Shown in pieces: positions 1 through 6,028 of a stretch of 7,818 nt of DNA (position 1 is the first letter of the stretch; each line of letters opens with the position of its first letter). The stretch lies in the NCBI GenBank assembly GCA_002412425.1, contig DHVB01000078.1, positions 118,225 to 126,042 of the forward strand. The letters run 5' to 3'. The translations under genes and the position numbers were made by a program. Source of the stretch: Bacteroidales bacterium UBA5219 (GTDB lineage Bacteria; Bacteroidota; Bacteroidia; Bacteroidales; ML635J-15). The notes beneath the pieces were generated by a model, which worked only from the letters and a program-made list of their open reading frames with translations, was not told the DNA's origin and made no database searches.

Positions 1-27
1 AAGTTTGTCAAGTTGAAAGAACTTTGA

Positions 28-60
28 AAACAAAAAAGGGCGAACACAAGTCCGCCCTTA
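28..60 (-). terminator. Rho-independent terminator of the large adhesin gene
   Basis: Read on the minus strand, the RNA forms a 10-bp stem: AAGGGCGGAC (59 to 50) pairs with GUUCGCCCUU (45 to 36), including one G-U pair, around a UUGU tetraloop (49-46). A run of six U (37-32, partly in the stem) follows, and more U after one G. The hairpin starts 29 bases past the stop codon at 88-90, where a terminator of that gene should lie. The plus-strand side has A rather than T after the stem, so the signal is directional for the minus strand. Confidence 0.9.
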
Positions 61-87
61 AAAATCTATATAACTAAGTACTAATTT

Positions 88-3000
88 CTAATTATCAATT
101 ATTACTTTAAACATTCCGCTTCCATTTGCAGTATTTAGTCTAAGCATATACATTCCGTGTTTTAGCGAAGATACGTTTACAATGCTTTCAGTGTTAGAAA
201 CATTTGATTTATTTATCAATACTCTACCAAGTGCATCATAAAGTTCGTAGCTAATAATTTCGCTATCGCTAACAATGTTTAGAACATCTTTTGCAGGATT
301 TGGATATATTTCTGCAGAGAAAATAGATGCTTTAATTTCTTCAACATCTGTTGTTACAGTTACATTTGCTTCAGCAAAACAAATTTCAGCATCAGTATCA
401 TCGTAGTAATATACTACCACTGCTAAAGTATGTGTACCAACTGATAGTGTAGGAGTTGTCCAAGAAGTTAAATCATCAGTATTGTCAGAACCTATTTCAG
501 TAGTTCCATCATAAAATTTAAAGTCAAGGTTACCGTTGCAATTAGTTGGAAGTTCTGTTGGTATAATCCAAGTTAAGTCAAATTTATTACTTGTGCTTGC
601 TGTTGCAGTTAAATTTTCAACAGGAGGACAATCAAAACTACCGCTAATTGTTACTGTAGTACTTGCTTCAGCAGAACAAAGTAAAGCATCTGCATTGTCA
701 TAATAATTTATAACAACTTTTAGTGTATATGTTCCGTTTGGAAGAACATTAGTTGTCCAAGTAGTTAAATCGTCAACATCACTTTGACCAATTAGTGTAG
801 AACCATTATAGAATTTAAAACCAAGATTTCCATTGCAATCAGTTGGCCATTCTGTTGATGCTGGGATATCCCAACTTAATTCTACAGTATTATCTGTATT
901 TGTTGTAGCAGTTAGGTTTTCAACAGCTGAACAAGTAATAGCTTCTTCTACTGTAACAGTTTCACAAACTGGGTCAGGAGTACAGCCTTCGAAAACAGCT
1001 TTTACACAATAAGTATATGTGCCTTCAGCTAATTCAGTGTCAGTATAAGCAGTTGCTGTATATCCAGTTTCAATATCAACACCATCTTTAGAAATAATAT
1101 AAGTACAGTTAGAAATTGCTTCTCCATATACAGTAATGTCGTCTAATAAAATATAGCTTTGGTTAGTACAGTCGTAATGACGGAAAGCTACATATTTTGT
1201 TCCTGCAGGTAGTTCTACTTCGCCTTCGTTCCAGCCAGAACTACCAACTGTTTCTTCAAATACAATTTGGAAATCTGTAACATCAATACCTGTTGTTGAA
1301 ACCATTACTGCATAGTGTTCAGCAGGACTTGTAGCGTCAACAGAATAGTAGTATTTTACACTTGTAGCTCCTTCAACTAATGGAGTAATTAAGTAATTGT
1401 CTGGAGTAAGTGCTGAACCAAAATATTTAGAGAAAGAAGTAGCAACAGAGTTACCACTATGAGCTGTGTAGCTATTGTCAGCAGTCCATTTATTACCATC
1501 ACCATCTGCGTCAATCAATGTCCATTCTGAAGGTATTCCACTTTCAAAACTTTCGCTTAGTAAAACTGTTTGTAGAGCATCTGGAGCTTCCCAAGATAAG
1601 TTTACATTATTGCCACTTGCTGATGCAGTAAAGTTGTTAACTTGAGGACAAGCAGGTGGTTCTGGAACATCTATGCTAACATAGCTTATAGCAGCAAGAC
1701 ATATATTTGTACTAGCATTTTCCCAATAAGCTATTTGTACTCCAAGAGAATGAGTACCTGGTGTAAGTTCAGCAGTTGTCCATGCGTCTATAGTACTATT
1801 GCTATTTCCAATTTGAGTACCTCCATCAAAGAAATTGAAAGTTAACATAGTGGCACCACTTGGCCATGTAGCTTGTTCAGGATTAGTCCAATCTAAAGTT
1901 ATTGTATTGTCTAGGTTTAGAGTTGCATTAAGGTTGGTAACTTGTGGACAAACATCTATAACAGGTGATAATGCCGCACGTATATTCCAATTTGCACTAC
2001 CAAGTTCATACCATGTTGTTGAGGTATAATACCAATCGCCTTTTTCTGCAATAGCAGGTCCATTGTCTATTCCTATAGTAACTTGACCAAAATCTGAATC
2101 GAAACTACAGCCAACCCAATAATCTCCAGATGTTATTAATAAAGGTTCTGTTAGAGTATGAATATTCCAGCCGTCTTGTGTAGGATAAGCAGGTTCTTCT
2201 ACTAATATGCCTCCAGGTTCAGTTGCTGTTCCATTACCATAAATTTTGATGGTAATATCTGTTGCATCTATATTGTGAATATAATATCTTACTTGAGTAA
2301 TTTTATAATCATTATAATAAGTAGCTAACTCATCATTTGTAAGTCTGATAGCTGCAGTAAATGGCGAGCTAGCAACTATTAACTGGTTACCAACAGTATC
2401 ATAATACATAGTAAGTGCTCCAGCAGCTTCCACGCTTGTGCAAACTGGGTCGGAAATAGCATTTTCATAAACTACTTTTACATGATAATCATATAAGCCA
2501 GCAACTAAGCTTTGGTCTGAATAAGTAGTATTAGTTTTTTCAATTCCACTTGCAATTTCTTCGCCATTTCTATTAACAGTATAAGTATATTCATCTGTAA
2601 CAGGTTGGTTGCCATATACTACAACATCGTCAATATATAAAAATCTTTGATTAGTGCAATCAAAATGACGGAAAGCAATATATTTAGTCCCTTCTGGTAA
2701 CTCAATATGTCGTTTTTGCCACTCGCCACTACCTGACATTGTTTCTTGAAAAACGGTATCTATAAAGTTGCTAGCAACATTTCCTGTCTTTGAAACCATT
2801 ATTGCATAGTGGTCGTTTAGCCATATCATATCACGAACCCAATATTCTATACTAGTAGCACCTTCTACTAATGGTGTAATTAAAAAGTTATCAGGACTTA
2901 AAGGAGAATAAGTTTCAGGATCTTGTGATGCAGAAATCATAGAATTATTGCTTAAATGTCCACTATATGGTGTTGATAATAAGAACCAGTTATGCGCATC

Positions 3001-5457
3001 ACCGTCATTATTAATTGTTGTCCAGCCTGCAGGCAATGTTGCACCTTCAAAATTTTCTATTAATAAAGCTTTTACTGGAGCATCCCAAGTTAAGTTTACA
3101 TTATTAGAGCTTGCTGTTGCACTAAGATTTCTTACTGGTGGGCGAGCAACGTCATGTACTGTTATATCTACACAAGTAAAGTCTGAAGTTGCGTTTTCGT
3201 AAACTACTTCTACACAATAATTATACATATCAACATTTAAGTCAGAGTCTGTATAAGTAAGTTCTGTAAGTCCGCTTGCTATTTCTTCGCCATTTCTATA
3301 AATAGTATAAGTATAGTTACCAGCAAAAGTTTGGTTGCCATATACTACTACATTGTCAACAAACACACTATAATTACTATGAGGGCTTTCATAATGGCGG
3401 AAAGCAATATATTGAGTATTTTGTGGTATGTCAACAATTCGTTTATTCCAACCAAAGGTTGGTATTGTTTCTTCAAAAGCAGTGGAAAAATTATCGGCAT
3501 AATTTCCTGTTGTTGAATACATTACCGCATATTTTTCATTAGGAGATTCAACCCAATATTCTATTTTAGTTGCACCAGTTACTTGTGGTGTAATTAAATA
3601 GTTATTTGGATTTAAATTTCCACCATCATAAGATGCAGAATATATGCTTTGTCCACTATTATGTCCCCATGTGTCGTCTATTGTCCAGTTTTGTCCATCG
3701 CCATCTTGATCACGAATAGTCCAGTTTGAAGGCAATGTTGCAGATTCAAAGCCTTCTATAAGTAGAACATTTGAAGGAGCTCCCCAAGTTAAAGTTACAT
3801 CATTGCCGTTTACTGTTGCAACAAGGTTGTTTACTGGTGGACGAGGAACGTCAGGTACAGTAATGTATTTACACTCAGGATAAGAAATACAACTTTCATA
3901 AACTACTTCTACGCAATAATTATACTCATTGCCATTTAAACCAGTATCTGTATAAGTAGCGTCTGTAATTCCACTTGCAATTTCGCTCCAATCTCTATAA
4001 ATTGTAAAAGTATGTGCATCTGCAATAGGTGTTGCGTTACCATATACGCTTATATTGTCAATATCCAAATGCCATTGATCGGAACAATCATAATGACGGA
4101 AAGCAATATATTTAGTTCCTTCTGGTAAATCAATATTTCTTTGTTGCCAACTAGGGTATGGATCTAATATTTCTACATGAACTATTGTAAAATCACTAGT
4201 ATTATTTCCTGTTGTTGAAACCATTATGGCATATTTTTCGTAAGGATAACTCTCCATTGAACGTACCCAATATTGTAAGTGAGTTGCACCTTCAACTAAT
4301 GGTGTAATTAAATAGTTATTGGGAGTTAAATAATATGAATCATATGATAGGGAAGTTATGAAGTTTTCGCTAAAATGTCCAAGCCCTGAGTCTATATACC
4401 ATTCATGTCCATCACCGTCTGCATCATGTACTGTCCAACCAGCGGGCCATCCATTTTCAAAATCTTCGCTTAATATTAATGTAGGAATTTTTGGTGCTTC
4501 CCAAGTTAGTTTTACATCATTGTCGTTTACTATTGTTGCAGTAAGATCGCTAACAGGTGGGCATTCAGTAGTTACAGTTTTAGAACTTAAACCTGTTTCG
4601 CAGATAACATTATTTCCATTGTCAAGGTAAGACATGGTAATACCTAAATTATGTGTGCCTAATGGAAGAGCATTACTTGTCCATAATCTTAAATCATTAC
4701 TGTCGATTTCCCCTATTTGAGTTGTTCCATTAAAAAACTTAAATTTTAAGTTTGTTGCTCCAGCGGGCCAAATACTTTGGTCTGGAGTGTTCCATGTAAG
4801 CATTGCTGTATTGTTTGGATTTACTATTGCATTAAAGTTAGTAATAGCTGGGCACGTTTCATCGAAATATTCAACTTGCATTTTTGGTAAAAAGCCATAA
4901 GCTGTGCCTGCACCAGTATATCCATCACTATAAGCATGTCTTGAAATATTACTAGCTTCACTAGTGCCATAGAAGCTGACACTGCCCCAGGCACTACTTG
5001 TTGTAGTAGGTACATCATATTCTATTAATAGATTGTCTCCTGTGTAGAGAAATGGAGTGGCTAGCTCTATAACTAATTCATTATTAGAGTTAATAACAAA
5101 TAAGCCAACAAATACTTCTGTTGTTACTCCTGTAAACCAGCCAGCATCAAGGTCATCTTGGGTTGTACATGCCATTCTAACGTGAACTTCATTTTCCCAA
5201 TTGTTATTGTTTCCTTGACTAGTAAACAAAGTAAGTCTTGTAATTTTTTTACCTTGCAAATCTGTTAACTTTGAAGCAGGATAAATCATTTGACTTTTCT
5301 GCTTTGTCTCAAAATACAATCCATATACGGGAATTCGACTGTGTGTTGTATCAGCACCATCTCCCGTAACTAGTAGTGTTTGTGCTTTTAGTCCGCTAAG
5401 CGGTATAAAAGCTAGCACACATAGTGCTAAAATTAATTTCAAAAAAATTTTTCTCAT
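88..5457 (-). CDS. HagA/gingipain-adhesin-like modular surface protein with T9SS sorting domain
   Basis: This is a complete 1789-residue secreted adhesin candidate. Residues 1-25 are a signal peptide (basic MRK, hydrophobic core, likely cleavage after LKA), which supports the ATG at 5457; no Shine-Dalgarno is visible. Residues 26-200 form an N-terminal beta-rich domain. Cys-framed Fn3-like modules lie at about 201-297, 1170-1266, 1509-1606 and 1609-1704. Four Fn3 domains with an inserted cleaved-adhesin/choice-of-anchor-J domain follow the HagA plan: J parts at about 327-473, 564-708, 798-950 and 1298-1445, each with a DxDGDGxxW-type loop, NYLITP or NFLITP, YA[IV]M and AFRH[YF]. An accessory beta-sandwich spans about 1015-1165. 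Residues 1710-1789 are the T9SS type A tail (YPNPAKDVLNI, YELYDALGR, GMYMLRL). The protein is probably exported by Sec, moved across the outer membrane by T9SS and anchored or released. No peptidase domain is present, unlike RgpA or Kgp. The family match is solid; the binding target is unknown. Confidence 0.96.
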   Translation of the reverse strand: MRKIFLKLILALCVLAFIPLSGLKAQTLLVTGDGADTTHSRIPVYGLYFETKQKSQMIYPASKLTDLQGKKITRLTLFTSQGNNNNWENEVHVRMACTTQDDLDAGWFTGVTTEVFVGLFVINSNNELVIELATPFLYTGDNLLIEYDVPTTTSSAWGSVSFYGTSEASNISRHAYSDGYTGAGTAYGFLPKMQVEYFDETCPAITNFNAIVNPNNTAMLTWNTPDQSIWPAGATNLKFKFFNGTTQIGEIDSNDLRLWTSNALPLGTHNLGITMSYLDNGNNVICETGLSSKTVTTECPPVSDLTATIVNDNDVKLTWEAPKIPTLILSEDFENGWPAGWTVHDADGDGHEWYIDSGLGHFSENFITSLSYDSYYLTPNNYLITPLVEGATHLQYWVRSMESYPYEKYAIMVSTTGNNTSDFTIVHVEILDPYPSWQQRNIDLPEGTKYIAFRHYDCSDQWHLDIDNISVYGNATPIADAHTFTIYRDWSEIASGITDATYTDTGLNGNEYNYCVEVVYESCISYPECKYITVPDVPRPPVNNLVATVNGNDVTLTWGAPSNVLLIEGFESATLPSNWTIRDQDGDGQNWTIDDTWGHNSGQSIYSASYDGGNLNPNNYLITPQVTGATKIEYWVESPNEKYAVMYSTTGNYADNFSTAFEETIPTFGWNKRIVDIPQNTQYIAFRHYESPHSNYSVFVDNVVVYGNQTFAGNYTYTIYRNGEEIASGLTELTYTDSDLNVDMYNYCVEVVYENATSDFTCVDITVHDVARPPVRNLSATASSNNVNLTWDAPVKALLIENFEGATLPAGWTTINNDGDAHNWFLLSTPYSGHLSNNSMISASQDPETYSPLSPDNFLITPLVEGATSIEYWVRDMIWLNDHYAIMVSKTGNVASNFIDTVFQETMSGSGEWQKRHIELPEGTKYIAFRHFDCTNQRFLYIDDVVVYGNQPVTDEYTYTVNRNGEEIASGIEKTNTTYSDQSLVAGLYDYHVKVVYENAISDPVCTSVEAAGALTMYYDTVGNQLIVASSPFTAAIRLTNDELATYYNDYKITQVRYYIHNIDATDITIKIYGNGTATEPGGILVEEPAYPTQDGWNIHTLTEPLLITSGDYWVGCSFDSDFGQVTIGIDNGPAIAEKGDWYYTSTTWYELGSANWNIRAALSPVIDVCPQVTNLNATLNLDNTITLDWTNPEQATWPSGATMLTFNFFDGGTQIGNSNSTIDAWTTAELTPGTHSLGVQIAYWENASTNICLAAISYVSIDVPEPPACPQVNNFTASASGNNVNLSWEAPDALQTVLLSESFESGIPSEWTLIDADGDGNKWTADNSYTAHSGNSVATSFSKYFGSALTPDNYLITPLVEGATSVKYYYSVDATSPAEHYAVMVSTTGIDVTDFQIVFEETVGSSGWNEGEVELPAGTKYVAFRHYDCTNQSYILLDDITVYGEAISNCTYIISKDGVDIETGYTATAYTDTELAEGTYTYCVKAVFEGCTPDPVCETVTVEEAITCSAVENLTATTNTDNTVELSWDIPASTEWPTDCNGNLGFKFYNGSTLIGQSDVDDLTTWTTNVLPNGTYTLKVVINYYDNADALLCSAEASTTVTISGSFDCPPVENLTATASTSNKFDLTWIIPTELPTNCNGNLDFKFYDGTTEIGSDNTDDLTSWTTPTLSVGTHTLAVVVYYYDDTDAEICFAEANVTVTTDVEEIKASIFSAEIYPNPAKDVLNIVSDSEIISYELYDALGRVLINKSNVSNTESIVNVSSLKHGMYMLRLNTANGSGMFKVIIDN
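91..330 (-). other. T9SS C-terminal sorting domain, copy 1
   Basis: This encodes residues 1710-1789 of the adhesin. It has the usual Por-secretion tail landmarks: YPNPAKDVLNI, the strand YELYDALGR, the turn LKHGMYMLRL and a final basic-hydrophobic strand, MFKVII. In known systems this domain directs passage through the outer-membrane T9SS pore and is then cleaved by the sortase-like PorU. The DNA is nearly identical to 6018-6257 in the neighbouring gene. Confidence 0.93.
1123..1566 (-). repeat. Cleaved-adhesin/J domain, unit 4 (separated from units 1-3)
   Basis: This encodes residues 1298-1445. It is the unit closest by eye to P. gingivalis HagA: LLSESFESGIPSEW, DADGDGNKW (1316-1324), TPDNYLITPLVEGATSVKYYY, HYAVMVSTTG, LPAGTKYVAFRHYDC. 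Its Fn3 host strands lie on both sides: CPQVNNFTASASGNNVNLSW at 1270-1289 before it, and TYIISKDGV to CETVTV at 1452-1503 after it. The accessory domain and a Cys-framed module separate it from the other three units, which suggests module shuffling. Confidence 0.85.
1963..2415 (-). other. Accessory beta-sandwich domain, copy 1
   Basis: This encodes residues 1015-1165, running from MYYDTVGNQ to ANWNIRAAL. The pattern (AAIRLTNDELA, a YYIH strand, ITIKIYGNG, PLLITSGDYWVGCSF, KGDWYY, NWNIRA) recurs in many secreted Bacteroidota proteins as a non-catalytic jelly-roll-like domain. I cannot give it a firm family number. The same domain sits directly before the tail in the neighbouring gene (6276-6788) but mid-protein here. 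Confidence 0.75.
2425..4563 (-). repeat. Three consecutive nested Fn3/J-domain units
   Basis: This covers residues 299-1011, three units of about 230-240 residues each. In every unit, Fn3 strands A-B (PPVxxL...LTW[EGD]AP) are followed by an inserted J domain, then the remaining Fn3 strands (YT[IV]YR[ND]G-like, ending in YCVEVVYE...C). J domains lie at 4039-4479, 3334-3768 and 2608-3066. The likely calcium loop is DADGDGHEW in unit 1 and DQDGDGQNW in unit 2, but NNDGDAHNW in unit 3. HagA-family structures show that such J domains are beta-sandwiches that bind calcium; binding here is inferred. Confidence 0.85.
5383..5457 (-). other. Sec signal peptide of the adhesin
   Basis: Residues 1-25 have a basic n-region (MRKIFLK), a hydrophobic core (LILALCVLAFIPL) and a likely signal peptidase I site after GLKA, before Gln26. 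There is no lipobox cysteine at that site, so a lipoprotein is unlikely. This matches the T9SS tail, since T9SS clients enter the periplasm through Sec. Confidence 0.9.
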
Positions 5458-5506
5458 ACTTAAATACTTAATGTTAATATTATGTTATTTAAAAATAAAA
5501 TGCGTG

Positions 5507-5515
5507 CAAAATTTA
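5507..5515 (-). promoter_or_regulatory. Possible Bacteroidota-type -7 box for the adhesin gene
   Basis: On the minus strand, TAAATTTTG (5515 to 5507) resembles the Bacteroidota -7 consensus TAnnTTTG with one extra base. It would give a leader of roughly 40-45 nt before the ATG at 5457. I could not find a TTTG -33 box at the expected spacing, so this is a weak call. Confidence 0.25.
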
Positions 5516-5631
5516 TGCCAAAAACCACATTTTTTTGTTTTATTACTATTTGTTATACAAAATTTGTAATTATACATTTTTTATGCTTTTTATTAATTGT
5601 AAAAATCGTAATTTTTTTAAAACTATACAAT

Positions 5632-5646
5632 CTTTAACTGTTAAAG
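5632..5646. repeat. Perfect palindrome CTTTAAC-T-GTTAAAG
   Basis: Two 7-base arms (5632-5638 and 5640-5646) are exact reverse complements around a single T. The one-base centre is too tight for a stable RNA hairpin, so a dimeric DNA-binding site is the more natural reading. It lies about 175 bases upstream of the adhesin start. In such AT-rich DNA, chance is a real alternative. Confidence 0.35.
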
Positions 5647-5737
5647 TTTTTAACAACACAATGTGTATTTGAAATAGTGTTATATTATGGTCTGCAACAA
5701 GTTTATGTTTTGTTAAAAAGAAGTTATAAACAAATAC

Positions 5738-5796
5738 TCAGTTAAAAGTTAAAAGTAGCTTGCGGGTTCGGCTTTACTTTATAAACTTTTAACTGA
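5738..5796. repeat. 59-base inverted repeat / hairpin element
   Basis: The arms TCAGTTAAAAGTT (5738-5750) and AACTTTTAACTGA (5784-5796) are perfect 13-bp reverse complements. Inside them AAAGTA (5752-5757) pairs with TACTTT (5775-5780), and GC with GC after a bulge, leaving a G+C-rich loop around GCGGGTTCG. No clean T-run follows in either direction, so a simple terminator is doubtful. A small dispersed palindromic (REP-like) element is a fair alternative. Confidence 0.7.
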
Positions 5797-5800
5797 TTGT

Positions 5801-5838
5801 CCCTTTTGTGTCTTTTGTACCCTTTTGTGTCTTTTGTG
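5801..5838. repeat. Tandem 19-bp direct repeat
   Basis: Two adjacent units, CCCTTTTGTGTCTTTTGTA (5801-5819) and the same sequence ending in G (5820-5838), match at 18 of 19 positions. Each unit also contains two copies of CTTTTGT. The tract begins just after the 59-base inverted repeat. Confidence 0.8.
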
Positions 5839-5881
5839 GTTCAAAACTTACCCATGCGAGCAGAGTGAGCTTGCGAACACT

Positions 5882-5986
5882 GCGAAGCAAAATTATCAAT
5901 TATCAATTTTCTAAGGAGCGAGTGTAGAGCCAAGCTTGCTTGAACTATACCGAGAGACGACAGAAAATGTAGCGAAGCAAAATTAT
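5882..5986. repeat. Direct repeat pair GCGAAGCAAAATTAT, 90 bp apart
   Basis: The exact 15-base sequence occurs at 5882-5896 and again at 5972-5986. Both copies are followed closely by AATTATCAATT tracts, so the larger unit is probably about 25-35 bases. The interval holds the imperfect hairpin at 5922-5950. Together this suggests a duplicated or composite mobile intergenic element, though no terminal repeats or coding capacity are visible. Confidence 0.65.
5922..5950. repeat. Imperfect inverted repeat between the GCGAAGC copies
   Basis: GTGTAG (5922-5927) pairs with CTATAC (5945-5950), with one G-T wobble. CAAGC (5931-5935) pairs with GCTTG (5938-5942) across a small internal loop and a two-base centre. 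There is no T-tract after it, so a terminator role is not supported. Confidence 0.45.
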
Positions 5987-5988
5987 TT

Positions 5989-6028
5989 AATTATCAATTA
6001 TCAATTATTCATTCTTAATTCTTAATTA
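5989..6028. repeat. Seven-base AT tandem repeats abutting the paralogue stop codon
   Basis: Two overlapping AATTATCAATT copies (5989-5999 and 5996-6006) lead into an ATTCTTA tandem (6011-6028) that overlaps the stop codon at 6015-6017 and supplies the last Asn codon. Further AATTATCAATT copies lie at 5891-5901, 5898-5908 and 90-100; the last overlaps the end of the adhesin coding region. Confidence 0.7.

Larger units (their letters stand above)
5458..6014. other. Repeat-rich non-coding spacer between the two paralogues
   Basis: There is no credible ORF or RNA gene here. The part next to the adhesin start (about 5458-5730) is very AT-rich and should hold its promoter and leader. From about 5738 to 6010 the spacer is a mosaic: a 59-base inverted repeat, a 19-bp tandem repeat, two copies of a GCGAAGC-type sequence 90 bases apart, an imperfect hairpin, and tandem 7-base AT repeats. 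G+C is visibly higher at about 5760-5975 than on either side. No canonical terminator follows the paralogue's stop codon at 6015-6017. Confidence 0.8.

Noticed and set aside
1642..3516. Four plus-strand ORFs of 61-84 codons antisense to the adhesin
   Set aside because: They overlap the intact modular gene fully, have no recognisable domains, and recur only because the underlying modules repeat.
1123..4563. Repetitive array considered as a CRISPR-like or phase-variable DNA repeat
   Set aside because: The repetition is at protein-domain level in units of about 700 bp with diverged DNA, not short identical repeats with spacers.
4358..4630. Plus-strand ORF of 90 codons opposite the first J-domain unit
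   Set aside because: It is antisense to the first Fn3/J unit and resembles the shadow opposite the third unit (about 2948-3202), so the similarity comes from the coding strand.
4824..5018. A 64-codon minus-strand ORF inside the adhesin gene
   Set aside because: It is a +1 shadow of the N-terminal domain coding region. The paralogue shows a similar shadow in the matching place, as expected from conserved DNA in the true frame.
5738..5796. The 59-base hairpin as the terminator of the paralogue
   Set aside because: It lies more than 200 bases past the stop codon and has no U-run on the minus-strand side.
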